From Rhizopus sp. PT2906 (lineage: Eukaryota; Mucoromycota; Mucoromycetes; Mucorales; Rhizopodaceae), in NCBI GenBank assembly GCA_025529335.1, contig JAMYHX010000006.1, positions 124,001 through 188,000 on the forward strand: DNA of 64,000 nucleotides, read 5' to 3'. The translations under genes were made by a program, and so were the position numbers. This document shows, piece by piece, positions 19,857-31,899 of the stretch (within the stretch, counting starts at the first letter, position 1; each line of letters opens with the position of its first letter). The notes below the pieces were generated by a model. That model saw only the letters and a list, made by a program, of their open reading frames with translations, was not told the origin of the DNA and searched no databases.

Positions 19857-22022
19857 ATGCCTCGCACTGAAAGACAGGGAAGACACAATAAGAAGAGAGG
19901 AAAGAAAGGAAGCAAGAAGAATGATCAAATAGAGGCTATGGAAGATGTTCAACAGTTGAATCAACAACAAGAAGAATCTCACCAAGTTGAACAACACTTC
20001 CAAGCCGCTCATTTTGGTGAGCTCGATGAAGAAATGCTTGGGTACTTTAAGAATGTTGAAGAAACATTGGATGATCCTCAGTTCGAGACGGGTGAAGGTA
20101 AAGAGATCAAGTTGAAATGTGGTCATTGATCTAACTGATCTTGATAGATCTAAGACTATTTGTTGAGAATGTATATAATGAAGTTGACGGCAACGAGTTT
20201 CGTCTTGCTACCAATTACTCCTGCTCGCTTATTTTAGAAAAACTACTTAAAGTGTCTGATGCTAAACAACTTCGAGTGTTTATGAGCAAGATTCGAGGCA
20301 ACACAGTTGAATTATTTGCACATCGATTTGCTTCCCATGTCTGTCAGACATTACTGACACTGGCAGCTGACGTTGTAGAACAGGAAATGGAACAAGGAGG
20401 AGTGGCAGAAAAGGATCAGCCATCGATGGAGGAGTTAGTGCTCAGTATTTGTGAGGATATTAAACCCCACGTTGGTGGATTGATATCTCAGCAGTTTGCT
20501 TCACATGATATCCGTATTTTACTGTTCGTATTGGCTGGTAGAAGAATTGATGAGACGTCAGATACCAAAGGACAACTAAGAAGTAAAAAATCATTACAGT
20601 ACAAGAAGGAAAATAATGATACATTGACCAAGGTAAATTAAAAAAGAAGCGGGGTAGAACAAAGAATTGATCCATTGTGTAGGCATCATCACATGCATCA
20701 AGTAAAAGAAAGGTGCCTGAATCATTTAAGGATATGTTCAGGGCTCTGACGACAGCATTAGCTATTAATATGTCAGAAACTGAAGTTCGTTCCTTGTCGG
20801 TCCATAAAGTGGCTAACCCTGTACTTCAGGTAAGGTTTTTTCATGTTACAGTTGATTAAGTATACTTATGATGATTACAGTTGCTTTTGGAAATGCAAGA
20901 AGATGACAAAGAAGGACAGAAGGCTAGAAATATATTGATTGATCGTGTTCTGTGGGGAATAGTGACTGATATTGATTCTAAAGAGGAAAACAAGGATAGA
21001 GATGCATGGTTTGAAACACTAATTCGTGATCCAGTTGGATCGCATTTACTGGAAGTCATCTTAAAGTGTGCACCAGATGCTATCTATAGAAAGGTTTACA
21101 AGACTTACATCAAGACAAAGCTTGAAAAATTCAGTCTTCATCCTATTGCCAACTTTGTCGTTCAACATTTGATAAGTCATGTTAGAAAATCAAAGCAATT
21201 GGATGAGATGGTAAAGGAACTGAGTGGATCCTTTGAAAAGCTTATAAGTAAGTTTCATATTGTATATAAACGCTTTACCTAACATAATACATACATGTAG
21301 GTAAAGGAAAGTACGGTGTGATCCGAAGTTTAGTCGAATCATCAGTTAAATACGAGACATCACAACAAGAAATAGTTGAGCAATTAGCCACTGCATTACA
21401 TATGCCAAAAGACAGCGATAGAAAAGAATTTGTAAACTGCTGCATGCGTATGTGGACAATCAAACAATGGAACGAAAGCTCAGAAGAGGATAGACGTAAC
21501 CTTTACAGATTCCATTTACAAGGTTCACTGATTGTTCAAGGTATTGCCAAAATGGAATCTCCAGCAAACTCTATTCTGGTAAACAGCTTTTTATCACAAC
21601 GACCTGATGTCGTCTATCAATGGTGCTTCTCTCCTTCTGGATCAAGAGCAGTTGAGGCCATCCTGTCATCAAGTCATGTTGAAGCCAAGATGAAAAAGAA
21701 GATCATTCGTGATTTATTAGGCAAATATACTATTTTGGCCAAGGATAAATTTGGTAGCCATATTATAGAAAAATGTTGGTTAGCAGCAGATATCGATATG
21801 AAAGAAAAGATTGCCAGTGAACTAGTCAAGCATGAACATGATTTAAGTAGTCACTATATTGGTAAAGGTATCCTTTGGACATGTAGGATAGATCAATTCA
21901 AGAGAAAGAGAAATGATTGGATAGAAAGAGAAAAAGGTGCAGAAAGAAAACGTGAGATGTTTAAAGATATTCTCGGTGAAGATGTTAGCATGCCTCTTTT
22001 AAAGAAACATAAAAAGAATTAG
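19857..22022 (+). CDS. NOP9: Nucleolar Pumilio-repeat protein NOP9
   Basis: RNA-binding factor of small-subunit ribosome biogenesis; in yeast it binds pre-rRNA around site D and restrains Nob1 cleavage. Five exons (19857-20097, 20148-20632, 20683-20829, 20881-21247, 21301-22022) give 653 residues, close to known NOP9. The start is very basic (PRTERQGRHNKKRGKKGSKK), a nuclear/nucleolar signal. Pumilio-like helical repeats follow, with marks such as FAHRFASHVCQTLL, DPVGSHLLEVIL, HPIANFVVQHLI, SPSGSRAVEAIL and KDKFGSHIIEKCW. A basic tail ends the protein (LLKKHKKN). The family assignment rests on this repeat layout, with a long insertion between repeat blocks as in NOP9 rather than canonical PUF proteins. 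Confidence 0.85.
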
Positions 22023-22159
22023 AATATGTATATTTTTTTATTATATTTGCATGATTAAACTACAACAATACATTTATATAAACCACCCAACTATGCTTTT
22101 TTTTTTTTTTCAGGGCAATAAGACATATATATACACACACATAATATTGTTATTTCTAC

Positions 22160-22466
22160 TCAAGTATAAAGTGGAGATACTTCCAAGTCTTCAGTTTCCA
22201 TTTTGACTAGATGCTTTCCAGGAATCATGACTAAACCAACCAATCTTTCCTCAGCTAATATAAAATAGATTAGAAAAAGTATTTCAGAATATTTTTATAT
22301 AACCTCCTCTATATTCTTTTGTATTGGCCAAGATAACATTCTTTTGCTTATCAACGCACATAAAGGTACCAATGAATATACGACCATCTGTAATGGTAAT
22401 GCGTGCTTGAAAATTTAAATAAGAAGCTAATTGTTGAATGCGTGGAGTATCTACTGCTGTTGCCAT
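22160..22466 (-). CDS. NAA38: LSM-domain protein, NatC auxiliary subunit NAA38 (LSMD1) type
   Basis: Two exons (22466-22304, 22254-22160) encode 85 residues. The Sm fold is visible: ITITDGRIFIGTFMCVDKQKNVILANTKEY is the Sm1 block and ERLVGLVMIPGKHLVKM the Sm2 block. Length and the absence of an RNA-binding Asn/Arg-Gly tail fit LSMD1/NAA38, which in other eukaryotes belongs to the NatC N-terminal acetyltransferase with NAA30 and NAA35. A spliceosomal LSM protein is a less likely alternative. The intron begins GTTATA, an unusual donor, but the junction EYRG/AEERLVG is smooth. The start at 22466 avoids an upstream Phe/Leu-rich T-tract. Confidence 0.8.
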
Positions 22467-22772
22467 GACTAAAAAGAGAAAAAAAAAAAATAAAGATAAA
22501 AAAATGTATACTTTTAAAGTACCGCATAAAGCTCGTTCAAATGCAAAGCATAAACTCAAATGGATAGAAAAGGGTAAAAGATAGAAACTTCCACACCCTT
22601 ACATTCCATCTATGCTTACAGACGTCCCCCTTTTTTGATACTTTCTCCCAGACGCTTCCCTTTATCCCCCTTTGTTTTCTCTTTTTCTTTTACTCCTATT
22701 GTGTTCTCCCTTCTTTTTTATATCTTGTTTTTATCACCTCTTTTTCTTTTTTTCTTTTTACTATATAATATA

Positions 22773-24297
22773 ATGTCTACCGTTTCCTTAGTTCCTGAAC
22801 AAGCAACTGTATGTAAAGAGTTGTCTCTTGTTGATTTATTATTAATCATCTATTCTAGACATCACAGGTCACTTCCTTGGAAGGTTATGTCGGCTTTGAT
22901 ACAATCACTCAGCAAATTGAGAAAAAGTTGCTGAAACGAGGATTTCATTTTAATGTGATGGTTGTTGGTAAGTTATGGATTTGTATACAACATCAGTGCA
23001 TTTTCATTGATTCTCTAATAGGACAATCTGGTCTTGGTAAATCTACCTTGGTCAATACCATCTTCGCATCCCACTTGATCGAAAGTAAGGGTCGTCTCTC
23101 TGCTGAAGAACCACCTAGACAGACAACTGAGATCCAGACCGTCTCTCACTGTAAGTAGATTGTTTCTTATTACTCAATTCACTTATGTGTGTGTTTATAG
23201 CAATTGAAGAAAATGGTGTCCGTCTTAGATTGAATATTGTTGATACCCCTGGATATGGAGATCAAGTCAACAACGAGAATTGGTAAATTGGGAGTCATTT
23301 CTAATTTAAACTTACTCATACTTTCTTGTAGTTGGGAACCTATTATCAAGTATATTAAAGACCAACACTCTGCTTATTTACGTAAAGAATTAACTGCCAC
23401 GCGTGATCGTTACATTCAGGATACTCGTGTTCACTGCTGCTTGTTCTTTATTACCCCTACTGGTCATGCGTAAGTGCGTCCAATCCGAATGGATATGTAA
23501 CTCATTATATGCTTAGACTGAAGCCTATTGATGTTGTTGTGCTAAAGAAGCTTTCTGAAGTTGTTAATGTTGTCCCTGTGATTGCCAAGTCGGACTCTCT
23601 TACTATTGAAGAACGTGCTGCCTTTAAGCAAAGAATCAAGGCAGAATTAATCTTTCATAACATCAAGCTATACCCTTATGAAAGTGACGAGGATGACGAA
23701 CAAGAGCAAGCATTGAATGAAAGCATTCGAGTATGTCCCCCCTTTTTGTTTTCAAAAGCTCAAGATATTAATTATACTTTCAAAACAGGACCTGCTTCCA
23801 TTTGCCATTGTTGGCTCTGAGCGTAATGTCGTCATAGATGGCAGACCTGTAAGAGGCAGAAAGAACAGATATGGTGTCATTAATGGTAAGAAAGAGAAAA
23901 AGGACGTGACTGACAGAATGACTAATAAGGACTTCATAGTTGAAAACGAAGAGCACTGCGAATTCATTTATTTGCGCAACTTTTTAACTCGTACTCATCT
24001 TCAGGACCTTATCGAAACTACAGCTCAAATTCACTATGAAGCCTTCAGAGCTAAGCAATTGATGGCCATCAAGGAATCTACTGGAGGTCAACCTTCGCTT
24101 GGTGCTAGTGCTCCTATTCATCTTCCCAACAGCCCACAAGCTAGTGCAAGCCCCAATGCATCGTTGGGCAGTAATGTTATCACAAGCCCTCAGATAACGA
24201 TGGGAAGCCCTGCTCAGTCTCAAAGGTAACGTGGCCATTTACCAAAAATAAGAGTATACTAAACGAGTCTTATAGGTCTGTTCCTGCATTTAGCTAA
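22773..24297 (+). CDS. Septin, Cdc10-like
   Basis: GTP-binding filament-forming protein of the cell cortex and septum. Eight exons (22773-22808, 22868-22967, 23022-23150, 23201-23282, 23332-23469, 23517-23730, 23789-24225, 24276-24297) give 385 residues. The P-loop GQSGLGKSTLV, switch DTPGYGD, the NNENCWEPI..YI stretch, AKSD (G4) and the septin-unique RNVVIDGRPVRGRKNRYG are all present. No C-terminal coiled coil follows; instead the tail is Ser/Pro/Ala/Gln-rich (SPQASASPNAS). A short C-terminus places it nearer Cdc10/AspD than Cdc3, Cdc11 or Cdc12. The leader upstream is strongly T/C-rich. Exon 1 has only 12 codons. Confidence 0.9.
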
Positions 24298-24465
24298 TCT
24301 TTTTTTCTTCTTCTTCTTCTTTACACAAAGCATTAATAATAAACATCTAGTTCTATTTCAATATTAAAGTGGGGTTTGACAATGTCTGTGAATATGTAGT
24401 TTATCGTGACACACATTATCTATTTCTCACCTTTTTTTAAAAAGTGACACACGCGTCTATTAGAG

Positions 24466-25831
24466 ATGAGCGACATGAGGAATGTAAACAACTGGCACTG
24501 GTAATGACAAAGAGTATATACAACAGCAAAGCTTTTTTTTCTTGTAGAGTTGATTGACACCAAACGGGGTGTTTGCTCATGACATTTTAGGGTCAGTAAG
24601 GATTGTCGTTCTTGGGCAAAGAAATACTTGACAGAGCAGTTGGTCGATCTTTCAACAAAGAACGGCAATGTGAATGTGAGAATCACAAGTTTAGACGAAT
24701 GCAATGGTGATGTCGACCTCAATCAAAGAAAAGGAAAACTGTTTGCCATTTATGATTTAGTTTTGAAATTTAGCTGGGAAGGTAGCTTTGGAGAGGAAGT
24801 TACTTTTGTGTAGCTAATGGATATTGTTTAGCCAACCAAGATGGTAAGCGAGCATTTGGAACTATTTCTGTGCCTGAATTTGCATATGATACAGATGAAT
24901 GTGTGGTACGATATCAGTTCATTTAGTATATATCCCATCAACTCAATAACGGGTAGTTTAAATGTACAGTCAACCAATCATCCGAATTTGATTTGAAAGC
25001 AAAGCAAGTTGTTCAATCATTGTTAATACCTTTAATGAAGGAGAAGCTTGCCAAATTTACTAGAGATCTAGTTGACAGTAAGTCAAAAGAATAGTCGCAG
25101 TGTAAAAAAAAAAAAAATAAAAGTAGAAAAACAATATAGGCTATAGCGCAGATCTCTATGCAAACAGTAGCAACAAAAAAGAACATACTCAAAACAAGTC
25201 CAATGTATCCTTGCAGCCTATTAGATCACGTGAAGACACAGATACAGTTGTCAAGACGACTGTTGTCAACCATTCTTTTGAATTCAAGGGAGGTGATGCA
25301 AAACAGATCTATGAAGCACTCTTGGACCCAAAGCGTGCCGTCATCTGGACAAGGACGAGCAAGTCATTAAGGCTGTCAAAGCAGATTGGATCTACATTTG
25401 AATTGTTTGATGGTAATGTACAAGGTGTACTGCTTGACTTGGTGCCAAACAAGCAAATTCGACAAACATGGAGATTAAAATCATGGCCAAAAGGTAGAAA
25501 AAAAAAAGCAGGTTTCACTTGTACACACTGTATTGACTGTTATGTCCTAGGGCACTTCTCTACTGTAACCATCAACTTGTTAAACTCCCAGGAAGGTGTC
25601 ACGATACATGTCAACCAAACTGGTGTTCCCGCCGCTGAGGAAGAGTCTATTAAAAGGAACTGGATGGGATATTACTGGCAATCTATTCAAGCCTATTATC
25701 CACAGCTAAGCTCAATGCATATCGAAAGAGAGCATAGCTTTGTCAGATATCAATATTATGCATTGATAGCTTGTTTTATCGTCTTGGCTTTATCCATTGC
25801 TATTTCCTTTTCGACAACAATAAAACTTTAA
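24466..25831 (+). CDS. Aha1-type Hsp90 ATPase activator with a C-terminal membrane segment
   Basis: Six exons (24466-24500, 24591-24781, 24832-24905, 24957-25077, 25140-25493, 25551-25831) give 351 residues. The Aha1 N-terminal domain starts with NNWHWVSKDCRSWAKKYL, the NxNNWHW signature that contacts the Hsp90 middle domain. The C-terminal AHSA1 domain runs from about residue 180 to 315 (DGNVQGVLLDLVPNKQIRQTW, LKSWPKGHFSTVTI, GVPAAEEES). Beyond it, where Aha1 proteins normally end, lies RYQYYALIACFIVLALSIAI, a convincing transmembrane helix close to the C-terminus. The layout predicts a tail-anchored co-chaperone on ER or mitochondrial outer membrane; this location is inference. The last exon encodes the helix in the same frame as the AHSA1 domain, so it is not a model artefact from splicing. 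Confidence 0.85.
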
Positions 25832-26275
25832 AATGTAACTTGATCCTTTGTCTTATGATATTTTATGCATAAATATTCAGGCAAGGTACAATGTTTACGC
25901 GTATTATATTCTTTTTTAATGTCTGGGATTAAAAGGGTCAAGCTAGATCTTATTTGACAAACTTGCTGCGAGAAAAAAAAAACGGCTCTTCATTATACAC
26001 ACCGAGTAAGTCATGTTCTAGAACAATATAAACTGATAAAATAGAGGCTATGATACTCTTTATCCTCTCAAAAAAGGGGAGTCTCTTTATAGAGTAAGCA
26101 AGTATAATTTATCTCTATTTACAAACTCTATAGAGTCACTTTCAAGGTGATGGAACTTCTTGAGCAAAAAGGAAAATAAAATTAAAGTTTCCGTCATATA
26201 AATATATTTATGGGAAAATTAAGCAATGTTTCTCATTCATTTCTCTTTTTCTTTTTTCCTTTTTTTCCCTTAAAA

Positions 26276-26734
26276 ATGAGGCGCGATATATTAAATGATG
26301 AATTAGACCAGCTCACACACAGTTATGATTATGGTATTGTTCCGGGATCAGCAACAGTGTTTGTCAAAGATGAATTAAACAATCTTGCTAGAATGGATTT
26401 GACGCTATTAGAAAATATTATAGTCGTAATTGAAATATCCGAACAAGGATACAAAGTAAAAAGCAACTCTTTTATACATTATGAGAAAGATTAAACAATA
26501 CCCATATAGATACTGTCATGCTCTCCATTATTGACCACAGTCGATGCATCATTTTTACGATTAGTACAAAAGAATGTGCAAGTGCCATTTGAAACCATGG
26601 ACAATCTTTTGATGACAATATCACCTTTATTCAGACAAAGATTTCAAAAGATACTTGATGAAAGTTTAAATCATGTTCACAACAATAACAAAATACCATC
26701 ATTTCACAAGGACCTTAATGAATGGATCCATTAA
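26276..26734 (+). CDS. Small GSKIP-domain protein
   Basis: Two exons (26276-26455, 26510-26734) give 134 residues. The second half (LSCSPLLTTVDASFLRLVQ, PFETMDNLLMTISPLFRQRF) follows the GSKIP pattern (VxGY...D...PxETxxxLLxxxSPxYRxxFxxxL), the domain that in animals binds GSK3-beta and PKA regulatory subunit. The first half (ELDQLTHSYDYGIVPGS, LENIIVVIEISEQGYKI) supplies the earlier strands. A kinase-anchoring role in this fungus is inferred. The start follows a long T/C tract; an upstream in-frame ATG at 26210 would add only a Phe-rich stretch. Its stop codon overlaps the stop of the convergent transporter gene. Confidence 0.7.
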
Positions 26735-28665
26735 AGGAAACTCCAAAGTGTACCAATGAATGCCATGCAGGATGCAATAAAAATAAGCGTATAGTCCAAT
26801 ATCTTTTGTTTTCTAGTCATTGTCGTTCCAAACAGTCGTACATGGCATACGAGGGGGAAAATGCCAGAGATCATGAATGAGAAAAAGGCTCCCAGAAGGG
26901 ACATGATCTTGTCGAACCCAGGAATAACATAAGCCAACACCACGATAAATGCACTCACCATGATCTTTCCAATGAACGTAATCATGGGTTCACGCCAACG
27001 TCCCTTGATACACCATTCTTCGAGATGTGTTCCTTTTAATAACCATAATTGCCAACTGATATTTACAGGGTTCACCGTCAGACCATATTTGGCTATAGGG
27101 TTCATGGCAATCAGCCAAACAGCAAGTCTATTGAGTGTTTGATTGTACTCTGGTATGGACACAATGTTTTGCGTAATCTATAAACATGTTTAATATGCTT
27201 ACTGGTATCAGAATGTGTGTTTCTTACTTCTTGCATCGTCTGTGAACCAAACATTAAATAACCGCAAGCTGCTACTCCGAAATAAACAATGGTGGTTGCA
27301 ACATAAGTCCAGTTGACCATCGTACGATACTGTTTAGGGTTTTCCATATCTCGATAGACTGTGGGAAATACAGCATGGCCTGCAAATCCAGCCATGATTA
27401 GTCCAAAACTGAGAGGAACTGTCATATAATTTGAAGGGAATATTTCGGTATCCTATAAAGAAGAGACGCTATGAGAATGTGCTTCTTTTTGTTTCATGAT
27501 TTTTTTTTTAGTTACAGCTGGTTCAATAAGACTACCAGGTGCTGTCTCCTTGTTCACTCCATCATAAATAATAACACAAATAATACTAAATGCACTGATA
27601 ATTCCTAATAAGCTTGTATAAGAGAGATGTCGGATAGGTAAGAATAACATGGGTGTCAATATAAAGAAGGAGATCAATCGAGTCGTCTTGAGATCAAATC
27701 CAGGAAAGAGTGAATCAATACCGTCTCCTAGTAGCACAACCAAGGCAACACTACACAATAGGTAAATACACTTTTTTTGCTTGAGGATGGTATATGAATA
27801 TAGGCACACATTACCTGCTTGTTATAAGTTCTGTAATAAATAACGCAGTTACCCAAAGACGTCCTCTCAGTCCAAAAGCAAGTGCTCCCATATCACCATA
27901 TGTTCTTGACTCAGGATCAATATCTAGGCATTCCTGAAGCAATTTGGCTGTATAGTTGGTTAATCCACAACAAAAGACAAAGACAGTTAATCCTACAGCC
28001 CATCCAGCACACTATATAACTATGTCAGTCTGTTTCGATCATTGCAACATTTTTTTTTTCTCTTTGCGTACTTTGAAACCAAGGGGTAACGCCAGAATAC
28101 CGATTCCGATCAAGATATTGATCGAGTTAAATATGGACTGAGTAAATGATGACTTTTTGGTGACTGTAGGTGGTTCATATCTGTAATCATCTGCTACTGT
28201 TCCTACACTTCGAGTCGATAGTACTTTATCTAAATGGGAAAACAGTAACGAAGCATGCTCTCCGTGGCTTGTACTTGCTCCTGGTCCTGATTCAACCCGA
28301 GAAAGTCGACTTGAAACAGTGGAAGGGATCCGTGAAACTGATGTATAGTAACCAGAATATTTGTCCTCCTCATCATCCAACTTTGTAAAACATCAATAAC
28401 CCCATTTGTTAAACGCATCTACACTTACTATAGAACCATTGGGTACAGTCAAATTCTCTGCCATAAACATCATCGAAGTACGTGAATAGGAACCAACAAA
28501 GGACCCGAGACGTTCAGAGAATGTACTTGTCGTTCTTTCAATGGGAATATGCTCGTCAAAGTGGTCAGTCGCTCCATAATGGTGATCAGGTGAAAGTTGA
28601 GAAGGGTGAATATTACGTATACGAGGGACGTTGTCCCCATTATTATTATTATTGGGTATATCCAT
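26731..28665 (-). CDS. Vacuolar amino-acid transporter, AVT1-like
   Basis: Six exons (28665-28429, 28380-28072, 28011-27815, 27750-27516, 27452-27228, 27177-26731) give 549 residues. A hydrophilic Ser/Asn-rich N-terminus of about 160 residues precedes the membrane domain, which opens with SIFNSINILIGIGILALPLGFK, the first helix signature of the AAAP family and close to Saccharomyces AVT1. About eleven hydrophobic segments follow, including PLSFGLIMAGFAGHAVFPTVYRDM. AVT1 moves neutral amino acids and His into the vacuole using the proton gradient; the direction here is inferred. The N-terminus starts with a run of Asn. Upstream the sense strand is T/C-rich. The final stop overlaps the GSKIP gene on TTAA. 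Confidence 0.85.
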
Positions 28666-29604
28666 AAAAGAAAAAGGGAAAAGAAAGAAAGAAAGAGAAG
28701 AGAAGAAACTTTTATTCGCTGCTTGAATTTCTTGCTTTCTTTCTCACCTTTTATGTTTTTCTGTCTCCTCCTTTTTTTTAGGTTCCTTATTAATGTGTCA
28801 AAACATCTTGATACAAAAGACTCTTGTAGATTTAGGCAAATGAATAAAAACTTACTTCCATATTTATTGATGTTGTTATTCTTTAAAATGATGTTGGTCA
28901 TGACGACATTACTAATATCCAAGTTTGGAAGCGCAAAACCCTTTTAAAGAGCTTTTGCTTCATTCTGATTTGACACGTACACATCCTTTTCTTTTATATA
29001 AAAAAAATCATTGACCAAAAATAGCCAATCAAAATGCTTGCTTACACAAATAAGTATCCCCTTTTGTAGAACCACCGTTTAGAACAATAATGTACTTTTT
29101 CATTTTTACTAAAGAACATGACGATCTTTTCACGTGACCAATTAGCTGAAATAGTTTGCTTACATTTTATTCACTAATAAAAAAATGATAAAAGAGAGCC
29201 CATCAGAAGCAAAAGGATGAGTAAAGAAATGATTAGTAAATCAGTTATTTACATTAATATTAAATACTTGCATTTAAAGAAGAGTTTTTATAAGAGAAAA
29301 AGATAAGCAAGAAAAGTGAGTAAATTTATACAACTTTTTATTTTATATAAAGTCTTGACCACATTTATCTTTTCTCAAAAATATAAAGCTCATTTTATGT
29401 ATTAAATGTTGTCTTTTGAACAATAAAGAAGACATGGAAAATCAACAAAAATGTTTATTGATCTTGTAATGTGTACGAATAATTTCTGAAAAAAGTGTAT
29501 TTTTTTTTTTCCTTTTTCTTTCTTTTATTTTTTATTTTTGGGCTATTTTTCTTGCCAAAAAGTGTTTTTATCTGTTTACGTGTACACGCGTGTGAATTAA
29601 AAAT
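28666..29604. other. Shared promoter region of the transporter and PP1 genes
   Basis: The two genes diverge from this 0.94-kb AT-rich stretch. Near 28671-28710 the transporter-sense strand is pyrimidine-rich, and near 29495-29540 the PP1-sense strand is, matching leaders seen before other genes here. Open frames such as plus 28597-28947 are shadows and T-rich. No RNA gene was recognised. Confidence 0.5.
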
Positions 29605-29669
29605 ATGGCTGAAGTGATCGAAGGGGATGTGGACTCTATTATATCACGTCTATTAGAAGGTAAGTCTTT

Positions 29670-29701
<32 letters not shown>

Positions 29702-30677
29702 AAGCTGATAAATTGCAAGTAAGAGGAAGTCGTCCTGGTAAACAAGTTCAACTGGGAGAAAATGAGATTCGATACCTCTGTCAAAAATCACGCGAAATAT
29801 TCATGAACCAGCCTATTCTCTTAGACCTAGAAGCACCTATCAAGGTCTGTGGTGATATCCACGGCCAATACTACGATCTATTAAGACTATTCGAGTACGG
29901 AGGCTTCCCTCCTGACGCCAACTATTTATTTATGGGAGACTATGTGGACAGAGGCAAGCAGTCTTTGGAAACCATTTGTCTATTATTGGCCTACAAGATC
30001 AAATACCCTGAAAACTTCTTCATCTTGAGAGGCAATCATGAAAGTGCAAGTATCAATCGTATCTACGGCTTCTATGACGAATGTAAACGAAGATATAACA
30101 TTAAGCTATGGAAAACCTTTACGGACTGCTTTAATTGCTTACCTATCGCTGCTGTCATTGACGAAAAGATCTTTTGTATGCACGGAGGTCTTTCACCCGA
30201 TTTACAGTCAATGGAACAAATTCGTAGAGTCATGCGTCCGACAGATATTCCGGATACCGGCTTACTCTGTGATCTGTTGTGGTCAGACCCTGATAAAGAG
30301 ATTGTAGGTTGGAGTGGAAATGATCGTGGAATATCCTTTACCTTTGGTGCAGATGTCGTTTCCGGGTTTCTACAAAAGCATGATTTAGACCTTATTTGTC
30401 GTGCTCATCAGGTCGTGGAGGATGGATATGAGTTTTTTGCAAAAAGACAGCTCGTAACGATTTTTTCAGCACCCAATTATTGTGGCGAGTTTGATAATGC
30501 AGGTGCTATGATGAGTGTAGATGAGTCCTTGATGTGTTCTTTCCAGGTAATACTAGTTGGTGCATATTTGTGGGGCGATTGTTTACACAGTTTCTCTAGA
30601 TTTTAAAGCCAGCGGAAAAGAAGGCGAAAGCAGGCTCAAACAATAAGCAAAAGAATACAAAAGGAAGAGTGATGTAA
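29605..30677 (+). CDS. Serine/threonine protein phosphatase PP1 catalytic subunit
   Basis: Three exons (29605-29659, 29705-30546, 30600-30677) give 324 residues, the normal size. All metal-binding and catalytic signatures are present: GDIHGQYYDLLRLFEYGG, GDYVDRGKQSLE, RGNHES, HGGLSPDL, and SAPNYCGEFDNAG; the tail ILKPAEKKAKAG is typical of PP1. It removes phosphate from Ser/Thr under control of many regulatory subunits. The first intron (45 nt, 29660-29704) is made largely of TA repeats, is a multiple of three and has no stop, so retention would insert 15 residues near the N-terminus in frame. Reading on past the second donor would instead give a false C-terminus. Confidence 0.95.
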
Positions 30678-31037
30678 TGGATTTTAATAGGGTTCATGTT
30701 TGCTTTGTAAGAGTGAATGTGTGTGTGTGTGTGTGCACATACACAAATAAAACTACTACTACTACACTAAGTGATACCATATCAGAATGAATATAATAAA
30801 TCTACTCATAAAGTAGCATCTTATATAAACACAAATACATCAATAATTCTATATACAACTATTCCTTTGAATGAAAAAGAAAGAGTCTCTTTTGTCCAAC
30901 AGGTGCCTCATATCTGAATCATTCATAATAAATCTCTCTTCTACAATCGTATTTTACATCCTCGTTTAAACCTTTTGTGAGCCATCAATCTTTTTTTTAA
31001 TGTAAAAATAATATTAAAATTCCATTTCTATCTTCCT

Positions 31038-31899
31038 TTACAAATCTTCACGAACTCTGAATCCAGGACCATAAGGTTCCGAATTCAAGGTAGTGTAAAC
31101 ACCGGGAGCGTATTCACAAGTATGACGTCCACTTTGAGGTCCAGGTGTAACTGGTTTATCAGCCTTTAAGCTTTCCAAAAGTTTGGTAGTAGTCTCAGGT
31201 GTCAAATCCTCCTATTATATAGGGTTGTCTAGTTTAATAATTTATATTCTATCATGATCATTCTATCCACACTTACATAATAATCATCATTAACAGCCAT
31301 CACAGGTGCGTTAACACAAGCACCAGCACATTCAACTTCAACCAAAGTAAACTTGCCATCTTTGGTTGTTTCACCAACCTTGATACCCAAGTTTTCCTTG
31401 ATAGTCTCCAAGATCTTTGTAGAGCCACAACCACCCAACTGACAAGGAGTTGTTGTACAGAGTTGCAAAAAGTATTTACCCACAGGTTGACGGTTATACA
31501 TGGTATAGAAAGTGGCAACTTCATATACACGCATGGGAGGTACTTCCAATAGACGAGCAACTTCATTCATAACAGAGATGGAAGTGAAGCCGTTTTGTCT
31601 TTGACCAAGATCTAAAAGAGGCATGATGGCAGCCTTTTTGTATTGTTCAGGATATTTCTTCAAGATTTCAGAAATGCGTTTTTTGTTATCCTCGTTGAAT
31701 TCAAAAGGAATGCTGGCATTGTTTTCGGGTGTGTCGCGGTGCTGTTGTTAATGATTAATATTAATCTATAAATTACAACAGGATAATTTACCAAAAAGAT
31801 CGCGTCCGAAAGTGAAGCAGGAGATGAGTGCAAAGTACGTCTAGTCAAGTTGTTTCTGACTAATGGTTTAGCAGCTTGTCGAATAAAAGAACGCAACAT
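31038..31899 (-). CDS. NDUFV2: NADH dehydrogenase (complex I) 24-kDa flavoprotein-2 subunit
   Basis: Three exons (31899-31792, 31741-31277, 31211-31038) give 248 residues, normal for the subunit. It carries the N1a [2Fe-2S] cluster of the peripheral NADH-oxidising module of complex I; the four ligands are visible as the Cys pair in LCTTTPCQLGGC and the pair in VECAGACVNAP. The thioredoxin-like core includes RVYEVATFYTMYNRQPVGKY. The start MLRSFIRQAAKPLVRNNLTRR is a classic mitochondrial presequence. The final exon encodes GPQSGRHTCEYAPG and a Thr/Leu-rich end as in fungal orthologues. The leader (31905-31955) is purine-rich on plus, that is pyrimidine-rich on the gene strand. Confidence 0.95.

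Noticed and set aside
28597..28947. Plus-strand open frame opposite the transporter start
   Set aside because: It is antisense to the first exon and leader and is T-rich with no motif.
30547..30606. Alternative PP1 C-terminus from reading through the second donor
   Set aside because: Splicing to 30600 gives the conserved PP1 tail ILKPAEKKAK.
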